DNA from: Cylicocyclus nassatus
Lineage: Eukaryota > Nematoda > Chromadorea > Rhabditida > Strongylidae
Length of the DNA: 64,000 bases
Direction of reading: 5' to 3'
NCBI GenBank assembly: GCA_958299035.1
Contig: CATQJL010000326.1
Span: forward strand, 758,232-822,231
Position 1 is the first letter of the stretch, and the number at the start of each line of letters is the position of its first letter. Position numbers and translations under genes: made by a program. This document shows positions 33,721 through 43,700 of this stretch, piece by piece. The notes below the pieces were generated by a model. That model saw only the letters and a list, made by a program, of their open reading frames with translations. It was not told the DNA's origin and made no database searches.

Positions 33721-35040
33721 ACGCCTTTATACACATTGCGCATGGCTCTCTCAATCTCTGACTTCGTCGTTTGTTCTCTGGTTTTTTGGACGTTTTTGTT
33801 CGTGTATGTATATTATTGCTCATTGTGTTAATGTGATGATTTGCTTTCTTTTGTATTCGCCTCTCTGTGAGGATATGCTCTTCTGCCTTTTCTAAAAAGT
33901 TTTGTTTCAGGCTGCAGCAATATGCATGGTGCTATAAAAGATCATCCTAGTAAGGAGGTTAGTAGATATCTGCGTTCTTGAGTGATGTGATAGTTTTGTA
34001 TTTTTTCATGGGTTAGGTATTTAGTTAACTATACCATTTATACGTTAATTAGTTTTTGTGCAGACCTGGTCCAAGTTGACGATGTCGAGCGGATAGAATG
34101 TGAGTAGAACCCCACTCAACAACGGTACTATAAGCCAGTTATATCAAGTAAAGGTGAGCTATTATTTTTTTGCATCTTCTTCACAATACGACTTTTCTTC
34201 AGGCTGAACATAGAAGAAGATTTTGAGCACTTTGAGCAAGGACGCATTCTGCGGTGGGATCTCGATGTTGAGACTGTTCGAGCACTTCAAATTTTTTATT
34301 TCAGCTGTCGCTTGCAATACACTGTAATGTGATAGTGATATAATAATCACTCTTTTTTCTGATTGTTAGCATCGCTGCCTTTTTTTCATTGAGAGATTCA
34401 TCGTTCAAACTGTAAAACAGAAGAGCGCAGAAAAGCCGAGGAAAGGTCATAGAATTGATTATGGACAGAATGCCAGTTTGCTAGCGGGTTGAGTAATTGG
34501 ACAGTTCTGGATTTCCGGCAAAAAGAGTTTGTATTTCTTCCACCGAAAGGGAGCTGATTTGCAACAGTATGATAGTTTTGATTTGTCTGTTTGAACAATA
34601 CCACACTGCCTTTGCATGTCTTGATTACCGTTCATGACAAGCTCAGTCGTTGCGGTGCATGATCTATGAATTTGAATGTGACAAATCGACTTCCGTGAAA
34701 CAAATGAATGAAGATCGCGGAAAAACTGCACTTCTAGGTTAAAAGAACGCGCTTTCGAAGAAATTGATCTGCTCATAACCCGTCTTTTGGGCGGCGAATT
34801 GCGATTATGTTCTCTCATTTGTTCCAAAGCTATAATGGCGTGTCTCGTAGGTCTGTAATGCTTGATCTTTTCAACCTTGAATTGAGGAAACCAAAAGTTG
34901 CACTACCAAACTCATGGACAAGTATCAACAAGGGAATAAATTTTCAAGTGACACATTTGCTCCGTAAGCTGTTTAGCCCATATTTGACCACTAGTTTGAC
35001 CGAAGGCAACAAGTAAAACAATGGAAACTCCAAAGAATGC
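33721..35040. other. candidate exons on both strands, unassigned
   Basis: Several open segments have splice-like borders. On plus, about 33900-33940 (acceptor GTTTCAG, donor GTAAGG), 34071-34110, 34203-34330. On minus, 34827-34459 and 34350-34162 are open with Cys-containing, protein-like composition (CHIQIHRSCTATTELVMNG). The strands conflict and no family is recognised. At least one host gene or gene fragment is likely here. Confidence 0.3.
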
Positions 35041-36345
35041 TGTTACCATTCGTGCGCCAGCACGTGTGCCGAAAAAGCGTCAGTCCCGGGCCTGATTGAC
35101 CTGAAGCTCAGTGTCGCGGGCGCCCATGAGGGGCGTGGCCTCCATGCGCTCGCTCCAACTGGGTTTTGTCGCCTTCCGGGCTACACCCCGTCAGGAGTCA
35201 CGCCGCGCTTGGTCGACGCTTCGCCGCGCACATCGCGCGCGAATTCTTACCAGCGCGGCGGACGAGCATGCTGAACAACTTTTCACGAACACTTGCCAAG
35301 CTTGCCGCACAACTAATTGAATGAAATTTGAGGCTGCGGGGCTTACAGATAATGGTTAGTTAAAACTGGTTACAGATAATGGATCTTTCTTTGCTTATAT
35401 AGATAAGTACGGTTTCGTGGAACATTTTCTCTTGACCAGCAAGCTTCTAGCAGGCGTCCTTCCAATCCTTGAAGCTGAACAATCGAAAAATTTCGAAGCC
35501 ATCTTTTAGTTTGCCTATTGAAGGCCTATTGAACCTTTGTTTACTACTGATGCTTGTTCATGATAAAAATAAGATGAGGGCCTTTGTTTTGTCTCTTTTA
35601 TTTCAAATGAATGGTATGCGTGCGTGGTCATTTGAAACAACTTTGAAGATGGTTTTTCTCTTCAAAAACTGACATACTCCATGCACAGTAGCTGCTTCTG
35701 ATCAAATCATCATAAAGAGCTGTTTATGACCAGTGGAATCCAAAGTGTGGAACAAGAGGAGGATGAGAATGCAAAAGGCAGGGGGGTGCTGGAACCTCGC
35801 AGTTCTTGTGGAATGCTCTCAAAGATCGTTTCAAATATGAGGTCAAAATGTGGGCTATTCAACAAAAAATACTATGCTCTGAGAAAATGTGAACAAAAAT
35901 GATATAAATGCGACGAGTAACTTAGATCGAACTCTCCGGATTTACAATACTCCAGAAGCTGATACTTACCTTTAGGACAACTCAAACCTGCAGCTTATTT
36001 ACTTCCAATTATGGCTTCACAAAAAGAACACATTGTTTTTGCTTTTTATGTGCTTAAATCACTACTTTTGTTGTCCTGCAATTTCTGAGACAGGGGCTTG
36101 ACGAACCATTTGCCATTGCGACTAGGATGGCAGTTTGTCGCCCAAACAACATCATTTTCCTACAGAACAGTCGTTTTGTTATGGGCGTGCTTGCTCTCTC
36201 GGTAGGATTCGCGCGGAAGCGGCAGTCTTTTTGCGTCCTTTGATAAACCGCCATCGCACTCGCGAAGCGACGTCGCGTGCGGCGGCCATCGCGGCGATTT
36301 CTCGCCGCGACTCCTGACCGTTCCCCGGTCGCGAGCCGACCGCCA
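35041..36345. other. unassigned region with GC-rich patches
   Basis: GC-rich patches at 35080-35260 and 36180-36345. Open segments at about 35400-35510 (FVEHFLLTSKLLAGVLPILE) and 35735-35890 (+) look protein-like but unconnected. Short hairpins near 36290-36340. Confidence 0.3.
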
Positions 36346-36353
36346 GCCGGTAC
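36346..36353. repeat. 8-bp target duplication, left of the gene-carrying hAT element
   Basis: GCCGGTAC, repeated exactly at 40073-40080. Confidence 0.85.
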
Positions 36354-36630
36354 CAGGGCCCGGCACGAGTCTGTTTCTAGAGTTTTTAAAAACGAAGTCC
36401 CCCTGACTTTCGAGAATTTTACGAAGTCCCCTTTGAACCTTGCCCTACTCCCCCCCCGCCGTCGCCATCATAGTCTGGATCGACAAGCGCATCTACATAC
36501 ATTTCCAAAGGATCTCTAAGTATTTCCATAACGCGTTTTGAGTCCAACAAACCAGTTGACCATTCTCATACAGACCTGAGATTGGAAAATTGGAAAAAAA
36601 TTAAATTGAAAAAAAAATTGAAAAATCCAG

Positions 36631-38481
36631 CGAAAATTAAGGCTCCGATGGAATATACCATAGAAGACTTCTGGCGGATGGTCTTCCAAGAAGGATGTCC
36701 ACACATTGTCAATTTAACAAAGGTATCCCTGGCCTGAATTTCGCTACCCTAACAGGCTTCACCTAATTAAATTCCAGATTATTGAGATGGTAAAGTAAAA
36801 AGTACGCAGTATTGGCCATTGCAAGCTGGTCAGTATCAAAGTTCGGAAAAATGTTTGTCAATACTAAAAAGGTAGTAAATATCAGATCTTAAGCCTGAGA
36901 ATGTGAACTTTCCCTAATTCGAGCTCTATATTAACACATTGACGACAATACGACCCACCGGTGGGTCGTACGTGTCCTGCCATTTCGGACAATACGACCC
37001 ACCGGTGGGTCGTAAGTTTTCGAAAGCTCTTACTTTGTCAGCATGCGATGGAATTCTACGGATTCTAGCACATGATTGGGGACACCTTGGCGAAGCTCCA
37101 GCCAGAGTGGTCCGGGTTCGGGATACTGTATTGTAATGTTACGGTAGATAAACCCTAGATAGAGGTAAGGCACGACTTTAGCTCAGATTCTTCATAGAGT
37201 GGTGCTGTTTTTGAAAATTCTAGTATACATGCACGAGAACAGGGATGGCACGGGACTGATGTTGGTCCATCGAAAATTATCGATTTTATCAACTTTATTG
37301 ATTTTTCGCGCTGTTTCCCAGAAAGCTCAAACCTCATATATATAGGTTTTTTAGCATGCTGACTACGAAAATAATAGTCTCGAGTTCTGATACCACCTTC
37401 TTACATCAGTTTCTTGATTGTAACGAAAATCCTACCGTACTGCTACCGTAGTCCCACTGTGAGAAAGTAGTGAACAATGTGGACACTATAATCGTGCTCA
37501 GCAAGTGAAATAAACCCAAAACACAATTTTTCACGAAAATCCATGATGTTGGGTTCGTACAGAATGACTGCCGTAATCTTACCGTATACTGTCAAAAACT
37601 GAAACAAATCATATTTTGATAATCAGCGCCTTCGATAACCCTTGTGGGGATATTCTCGGAGACATGTTTTGAATTTCTTCCAAAAAGACTACCATTTCGG
37701 ACAATACGACCCACGGGTGGGTCGTAAGTTTGGCAGAGCAAAAAAGGCTCCTGTCCGAAATGGCAGTAAACGAAAAATCGGCCTTGTCGTCAATGTGTTA
37801 AGGTTGAATCGGAAGGAAAGTTCATGTTATACAAGGTAGAAGTCTTACTATGGTTGCTCTAATTCAAATAAGTGAAGGTCGGCGTGCTAATCAGAAATTG
37901 CAAATACAGTATTATCCAGTTGATTCAAGGTACTCCATATGACCAGCTGGCCAGATCGTGTCCTACCTATGAGATGAGCGGTCGCCATGTGCTTCGTTTG
38001 ATTCGTCAAGTTAGCGTAAGCATGACCATGCAAAAGCTGCCTTATCGAACTTGCAGGATCTAAATTTAGCGGCTGGTAGAAGTTTTTGCTTTTCAAGGTG
38101 ACAAATTGGCAACTGTCCTATAATGATGCATTGCTCGGCTGGAGTAGGCAGAACTGGCACAATCATTATGATTGACATCATTCCAAGGAAATTATTCAGC
38201 TGCAAGGAAGTCGATGTAAGCATGAAAAGAGAGAAAAAGTAATTTGTAAAAAGTTTTATATTTTTAATTCAGATAGTAGAGGTAATCAAAACCCTTCGCA
38301 ACCAACGCGCATCCTGCACCCAGCTCGAGGGTCGATATGTTTTCGTTATACTTAGCGTTCTTGGTTATATAAAGGTGAGTACCGAATGCATTTCATCCAT
38401 GATTCCGTTTGTACACTGTTTTTGCAGATCAAGTGTCCAAAGTACAAGGAACGAGTGAACAAGTACATCGAAGATTTCTGA
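36631..38481 (+). pseudogene. protein tyrosine phosphatase, 3' half (7 exons), captured and decayed
   Basis: Exons: 36631-36722 (EDFWRMVFQEG, LTK), 36778-36873 (QYWPLQAGQY, FGKMFVNTKK), 37803-37871 (VESEGKFMLYKVEVL, GCSNSN), 37930-38015 (HMTSWPDR, GRHVLRLIRQV), 38098-38215 (MMHCSAGVGRTGTIIMIDI), 38273-38374, 38428-38481 (stop). The signature HCX5R loop is at 38129-38152, with Cys and Arg present. The WPD loop is also present. This order is the PTP catalytic domain, which removes phosphate from tyrosine. The last three exons join in phase. Single-base losses break the frame in the second, third, fourth and possibly fifth exons, mostly at short homopolymers. The N-terminal part of the domain is missing, because the transposon end lies 276 bp upstream. 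Confidence 0.88.
36935..37797. mobile_element. piggyBac-like TTAA element in a PTP intron
   Basis: 863 bp with inverted ends CACATTGACGACAA / TTGTCGTCAATGTG, flanked by TTAA (36931-36934, 37798-37801). The TTAA right flank abuts the splice acceptor (TTAAG) of the next PTP exon. Subterminal 22-bp palindromes TACGACCCACCGGTGGGTCG(TA) occur at 36949-36970 and 36993-37014, with a near copy at 37705-37726. No transposase frame. Confidence 0.85.
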
Positions 38482-38795
38482 ACTACGATATATCTTGCAC
38501 AGTCTTAAAACCTTATGAAAGACAGATACTTCAAATTCAAGCCAAACAGTTGAACGATGAAATGATGACAATAAATTAAAGACTCGAGGCCATGTGTATT
38601 GTTGCGTTAGCTGCGCACGATAGACAAATTTAACAAACACATTCAATGGCATAACAAATTTTCACCTCCTCTCTCAACAAAAAACATTCGAGTAAATCGT
38701 AAACGTAACAATTCATCAACAGATAATAGCGTGCACAGATCATAGAGTATTACATGTATAAACAAAGCCTACTTACATGACTGTATAGCTGATAT

Positions 38796-39215
38796 TCATT
38801 TGTTCCGTCCTCATTTCGTTATGAGAGCCTTGATCTTGTTGAGAAGGCCTACATATTGCGAGTGTTCGTGGTGCGTAGCGTAAGCAACCAGAGTTGTGCA
38901 GAACTGGGCATCAAATGCGGTAGCGGACAAAAAGCAAGTCGTGGAGATCCTAAATATCTTCATATTGGTAGAAAACCAAGAGCTTGTTGCTTTAGTAACT
39001 GCAGAAAGATCTGTGATCGTGATTGCTATCACATCCACCTCAATACCTTACAGCGCCATTCTGAATACCAGCAAAAAGATGAAGCACGATACGCAGAAAA
39101 AATTAATGAAGATCAGAGAAGTTATTAACGCTGTTCGTTGCAGGGGGCAGAACCACAGCATAAAAAGCAGTCAAATCGCAAATTTTTCTTCAGCCAAACA
39201 TTCTGATAAAATATG
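38796..39215 (+). other. open region between PTP and EFL1 fragments; weak SXP/RAL-2 (DUF148)-like frame
   Basis: After an acceptor-like TTGTGCAG, the plus frame 38897-39216 reads as helical, with NWASNAVADKKQVVEIL and SAILNTSKKMKHDTQKKLMK. This pattern loosely resembles the nematode-specific SXP/RAL-2 domain. Two other frames and the minus strand (39038-38811) are also open, so the assignment is weak. Confidence 0.3.
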
Positions 39216-39287
39216 AAGTTAGGAAACTATAATACGATGTTCTGAATATCAGCATGTTGCAGTAGATTACAAAAAGCAAACATTTAG

Positions 39288-39895
39288 ACCAAAGGCCAAT
39301 TAAACCATTCCTGGAAACGAGTGTGTCAGATCCTCAACTGGCAAACATCCAGATCCAGGAGCAAACTACCGTAAGACCTACTTTTTCCTAGAAACTGAGT
39401 TGATCTCTCGATCACTTACTGCACCATAATCATGTTTCTCTCAAATTCTTGTTTAGGAATGCCATCTCAGGAGCGACTCCCTCTATATTCGTTTGAGGGT
39501 TGCTCCGCTACCAAATGAAGTAGTAGCTTTGCTCGAAGAGTCGGCAGAGGTTCTGAAGTCTATAAGAGGGGGGCATATAGATGACAAGACTTTGACAGAA
39601 TTCAAGTGAGACGTTTAGTACCGTATCTTTGTGTACTGCTCACTCATACCTTTTCCAGGGCAAAGCTGTTGGCTGTTTGCGAAGAGAGTCTGCAATATTA
39701 TCGAGGGTCTTGGTGGTACAGAAAGAGCAAAGAAGAGATCGCTGAACTTGTTGAGAGGGTTAGTGGATAAAAAACCTAAAAATCTTGGAAAAGATTTTGA
39801 AATTTTCCAGATTTGGTGTTTTGGTCCAGGCAGAGCCAAAGTTAACATTCTCATCAATGGAACTCCTAACCATCATAGAAAGCCTTGGGACAGCA
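39288..39895 (+). CDS. EFL1 (elongation factor-like GTPase 1) fragment, four in-frame exons
   Basis: Exons 39288-39370, 39457-39605, 39659-39758 and 39811-39895 join in phase with canonical borders (GTAAGA...TTTAG, GTGAGA...TTCCAG, GTTAGT...TTCCAG, then GTGAGT). The product contains KPFLETSV, RLRVAPLPNEVVALLEES, a helical linker, and RIWCFGPGRAKVNILING. That order matches the EFL1/Ria1 core (PFRETI, PLP..V..LLE, IWSFGP..GPNIL). EFL1 is an EF-2-like GTPase that works with SBDS to release eIF6 from 60S ribosomes. Only an internal segment is present: no start, GTPase domain or C-terminus. It sits inside the hAT element, so it is probably a captured copy rather than the working gene. Unlike the PTP piece it has no visible frameshift. 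Confidence 0.8.
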
Positions 39896-40072
39896 GTGAG
39901 TGACTTGTTAATCAATTTCCACCCTCCTCAAGCTTTCCAGAATCCGAGCTGGACATGTGCAAAAATTTTTTTCCGGGGCTTCGCCCCGGACCCCGCAAAA
40001 ACGATATCCCCTTTGCTTTTTGCTCCAAAAACGAAGTCCAGCCTGCTTCTAGACGATCTGTGCCGGGCCCTG

Positions 40073-40080
40073 GCCGGTAC
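40073..40080. repeat. 8-bp target duplication, right of the gene-carrying hAT element
   Basis: GCCGGTAC, identical to 36346-36353. Confidence 0.85.
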
Positions 40081-40081
40081 C

Positions 40082-40993
40082 CGTACGGCCGCTGGCCGGT
40101 ATGCGCCAATGGCGCAACAAAATAGCACTGGGCCACAGTATTTTTTTCTATCTACCTTTCGTCTAGCTCTGTAACCTTAATATGGGGTGGTACGAACCTA
40201 CAAAAACATACATATTTATTACAGCCAGAAGATACAATGCAAAGAGACATTGAACAAACAACAAACATTGTCACATTGTACACATATGCATGAAAAATAC
40301 ATTCAAAACTAAAAAGCTAGATTTGATGCAACGGTTCACATATCGTTAAACAACCTTTCCGGATTGGCTAGGCTAAAAGGTCACATATTTGTTTTGTACT
40401 TCTGAATGCCACATTCAACTGTTGATAAGCCGCATCCGATAACCTGTAAATGAATTAATTTATTGACAATTTTTAACTTATACCAGAACTTACAGCTATG
40501 CATAGAGTAGCGATAACGTCTGTTAGCAGAGCAATATCAAAACATATGCATTTACCGGAGATGGTTAAAACAGATGATCGTATCGGTCTAGAACATACTG
40601 GGTAGTTTCAATCAAATCTTAGTCAGAGAAAACTTAAATCTTTTGGAGTGCTTCGAGCAGACGTAAGCATCAGATTAGTAGAAATGCGGTAGTATATCAC
40701 ATAGTGACTTAGCAGAAACCAACAGATCAACGATCTTCAGATGAATTGGAATACTCAAAGTAGGAATAGTCCACAATTCGCAGCATTGAGGATTATATAA
40801 AGGAGCATTCATTGGCCATATTCGTATTCACGATTAACAGTGTTTCGTAATCACGAATGACAGTGTTAACCTGACAGCGGTCAACCATTCATTGTATCCA
40901 TCATAAAAGCAAGAACCCAAACACAATGTATTGCAGCTATCTCCTAAAAAAAACTTGTGGACTCTAGTTTGTACTTCCTTAGTTCGTACCCAC
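40082..40993. other. no gene seen
   Basis: AT-rich, unique-looking. No TIRs or coding signal recognised. Confidence 0.4.
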
Positions 40994-41400
40994 TCAGATA
41001 ATCGCCGGGGGCAGGCGGTCCGCAAACTGCGCTTTTCTGCAGGCGGTCAGCAGAATTTTGGGGCGTGGTCAAACCTTCAGCGGGCGGCACTTCCTTTACG
41101 GACGCATATTCTGCCAGCGGGCAGCAATACAGCATTTTTTGCAAGCGCTCGGCAAATAATTTCTTTCAGCGAGCGCTGGCCAAACTTTCAGCAAGCGCTC
41201 GGACTCTTTTTAGGCATTTTCGGGCGTACGTCGAGCGCTAATCCATAAAGAAACCGCGATTGTTCTTCAAACATTCGTCTTTAACTTCGCCAACTTTCTT
41301 CCAAATTTCTGCAAGCGGGCCGCAAAAAATCAACGAACTATTTTTCCGGTGCGCGCTTGCTCAAAATTTGCATGGCCGCCTGCCCCCGGCGGTTATCTGA
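40994..41400 (-). mobile_element. TIR element family A, copy 3 (internally deleted)
   Basis: 407 bp, both ends present (TCAGATAATCGCCGGGGGC). About 180 bp of the middle found in copies 2 and 6 is missing. Confidence 0.75.
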
Positions 41401-41760
41401 GCAAAAGGTGTCGCGACAGTTATTTAGAATCACGTCACAGCAAATAGGCATGAACTCACTGACGTTCGGCTTTTTCGCCATTCAAGTCAAAATAAGCAAT
41501 AATATAGAGAGAAGTGATAACGAACACCATGGAGTTTGACCAAATCTGAAAAGAAATGAATGAAATGAACGGAATCATAATAATGGGCTACATCAACTAT
41601 CATCGGACAAAGAAAGTGACGCAGCCGAAATAGAAAACCCCAATAATAGAAAATTAATAGAGGAAAGTTTTCTACTTAGCAGACACAACGCGCCCAGTGT
41701 TTGAAATTATTTTCTTACTGTACGCGCAATCTTGTGTGCTTTCCGAGCTTTTGCATAGTG
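41401..41760. other. no gene seen
   Basis: AT-rich spacer with no repeat or coding signal. Confidence 0.4.
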
Positions 41761-41838
41761 GAACGGCAGCCGGCCGGCATTATTTACTAGTCCGGTGGCC
41801 GGCCGGCGTTTGGCTCCGCCCAAAATGATGGAACGGCC

Positions 41839-42002
41839 GCCGGCCGGAAGGGGGTGGGGGAACGAAAGGCGCCAGGTCCAGCCGCCTTTCGCGGCCAGCT
41901 GGTCCTTTCGCAACGTTGTTGCATGTCGTTCCAGGACCAGCAGTCCGCGGAGGCGGCTGGACCTGGCGGCTTTCGTTCCCCCACCCGCCGGAAGGCCGTC
42001 GT
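41839..42002. repeat. GC-rich long hairpin
   Basis: Arms of about 65 bp around GGGGGAACGAAAGGCG...CAGGTCCAGCCGCC, with a second inner pair GGTCCTTTCG / GTCGTTCCAGGACC. Flanked by GCCGGCCGG-rich repeats (41770-41840, 42000-42020). Possibly a small foldback element. Confidence 0.7.
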
Positions 42003-42224
42003 CGGCCGGTCGCCGGCCGGCGCGAGTGTCTGACAAGGGAACGATACTCAATGTCCGTGGCCTTTTGAGACGTGATGTATACCATTACACTCGTCTTCGA
42101 ACGCTGATTCCGAATCTGGCTTCCGTTTCTGCTAATCGTTTTTCTGAAAGAAGTTATGGAAGATTTCGAGCCAACTTTGGCGGCTCAAGGGTATGGTCAC
42201 CTGAAGGGCCTCTACCGATGCCAC

Positions 42225-42290
42225 GTTATTGTCTAGTGGTTAGTCTGATAGCCTCATAACTTGATGCAGATGTAGGTTCAAATCCTTTCG
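42225..42290 (+). other. tRNA-like pol III promoter remnant in H2 (left)
   Basis: A-box GTCTAGTGGTTAGTCTGA and B-box GGTTCAAATCC. The T-stem pairs poorly; not a credible tRNA gene. Confidence 0.5.
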
Positions 42291-42482
42291 TGTTTTTATT
42301 TTGCACTGCCTCAATCAAACTTTTTCGAGATTTACTCGAATTATGATCATGGGATAAATTTTAGCGCGAATAGTAATCATTTTTTCCAAATTTCCACATT
42401 TTTTGAAGAGTAAGGGCGTTCAGTTAGCTCGGAGATGCGAAAAAAGGTTTATTGAGGCAATGCAAAACTGAAAAACAGGAAA

Positions 42483-42549
42483 GGATTCGAACCTACCCCT
42501 GCATCATCATCATGAGTCTATCGCACTAACCATTAGACTACACTGCACC
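42483..42549 (-). other. tRNA-like pol III promoter remnant in H2 (right)
   Basis: A-box TAGTCTAATGGTTAGTGCGA and B-box GGTTCGAATCC, followed by a T-rich run. The best preserved of the three tRNA-like units, but the acceptor stem does not pair. Confidence 0.55.
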
Positions 42550-42731
42550 GTTACTCTTGGCGCTCCGAAAGTACTTCAATGGGCAGCCTAAGCCCGCACA
42601 ATCCTTTGTAACATCTTTGAAGCGATTAGCAGAAACGGAAGTCAGATTGGGAATCAGCGTTCCAAGACGAGTGTAATGGTATACAACTCATCTCAAAAGG
42701 CCACGGACACCGAGTATCGTTTCCTTGTGAG

Positions 42732-43700
42732 TAGTGACTATAAGCTAACGATTGCGCAAATTTCACTCTGTTAGCTTATTCATAAACACGCGTTTCGCAC
42801 ATACTATTCTTTTCATTACATCATTTGTCACCCGATTGTGTTCTCTTAGTAAACGGGAATCTTTATAAACTATGAAGATCCTAAGTTATAGTCTCATTTC
42901 GGTATTTTTCATTTCTTTATGATTAGGAGACTGTCGAGCTTCCAGAGTTGCTAGTAAGTTCCTTTTCCACCACAGAGATGTACTCTCATTAAACGTTATG
43001 CAGGGCCTTATTATATTGTGTTTCTAATTCTGTAAAGCGAGAGTAGATTCATTTTAAACGAACTTGAGAGCCGATATATTCCATGAGATGATAAGCTCCA
43101 TAGTATGATAAGCTCATGAGGTTTACGATGATTCCGCACAAGGTCTCAATCCAGCCTGATTTCCGTGCGTCAACAGCTACTATCCGTATAGAAGTGGAGG
43201 CGAAGAGAGTAATGAGTCAGTACCACCTATGATAGTCTCATCGTCTATATACATCTTATATATAAAGCTGAATGTCTGTTTGTATGTCTGTCTGTATGTC
43301 TGTATGTCTGTCTGTATGTCTGTACGTATGTTCCGAATAGAAAATTCCATTTCTGAACCGATCGGGACCAAACTTGGCACACATACACATCGGGCCCCGG
43401 CGGGTGTCATAGGCTACTTTTCGTCATCAATCGATAAAATCGACACCGATCGATAACGAAAAGTGGAATGTGACACCCGACGGGGCCCGAAGTGTATGTG
43501 TGCCAAGTTTGGTCCGGATTGGTTAAGAAATGGAGTTTTCTATTCGGAACATACGGCGGAGCCGGGTAAGCCAGCTAGTCGACTATAAAGAAAAGTATGT
43601 TAAAAAAAACAACATATAAGAAAAAACAGTGCCTTTTATGATGCTAGTTACGCAGACCAAATGGGTGACTGTAACCAGCCAAAGGTATCTTTTTGCTAAG
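42732..43700 (+). repeat. dispersed repeat I, copy 2 (split by Helitron C6)
   Basis: Blocks shared with 23500-24270 and 44720-45110, including TGATAGTCTCATCGTC and ATAAGAAAAAACAGTGCC. The Helitron 43254-43578 is inserted at ATACA^TCGAC. The start of the repeat is not well defined. Confidence 0.5.
43254..43578 (+). mobile_element. Helitron, non-autonomous, copy C6 (short)
   Basis: 325 bp: TC start, TCTG run, ~90-bp subterminal inverted repeats, hairpin CGGC-GGA-GCCG and CTAG. The empty site is visible in repeat I copy 3 near 44973 (ATACATCGAC). Confidence 0.88.

Larger units (their letters stand above)
36354..40072 (-). mobile_element. hAT-type element, family B copy 3, carrying host gene fragments
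   Basis: 3719 bp with ends CAGGGCCCGGCAC / GTGCCGGGCCCTG and an exact 8-bp duplication. The left ~100 bp match the right end of copy 1 (AACGAAGTCC, TGACTT blocks). The right ~100 bp match the left end of copy 1 (GGGGATATCGTTTT block). It is therefore one element in inverted orientation, not two. No transposase is visible. The interior holds PTP exons, an ORF region and EFL1 exons, all on the plus strand, plus a later piggyBac-like insertion. Confidence 0.8.
42030..42731. mobile_element. TIR element H, copy 2, with two opposed tRNA-like sequences
   Basis: 702 bp. The arms begin CTGACAAGGGAACGATACT and run about 150 bp. tRNA-like boxes lie on plus at 42225-42290 and on minus at 42549-42483, pointing towards each other. 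Confidence 0.75.

Noticed and set aside
36354..40072. Two independent hAT insertions flanking an ordinary gene pair
   Set aside because: Each end has only one terminus, the two subterminal types are complementary (left type and right type), and the outer 8-bp repeats are identical, which fits one element better. Still testable with other strains.
41780..42085. Long overlapping frames in all readings (41707-42259)
   Set aside because: Stop-poor because the hairpin is GC-rich and palindromic; composition mirrors on both strands.
42483..42549. A true tRNA gene
   Set aside because: A and B boxes are good but the acceptor and T stems do not pair and the unit lies in a transposon arm; kept only as a tRNA-like remnant.
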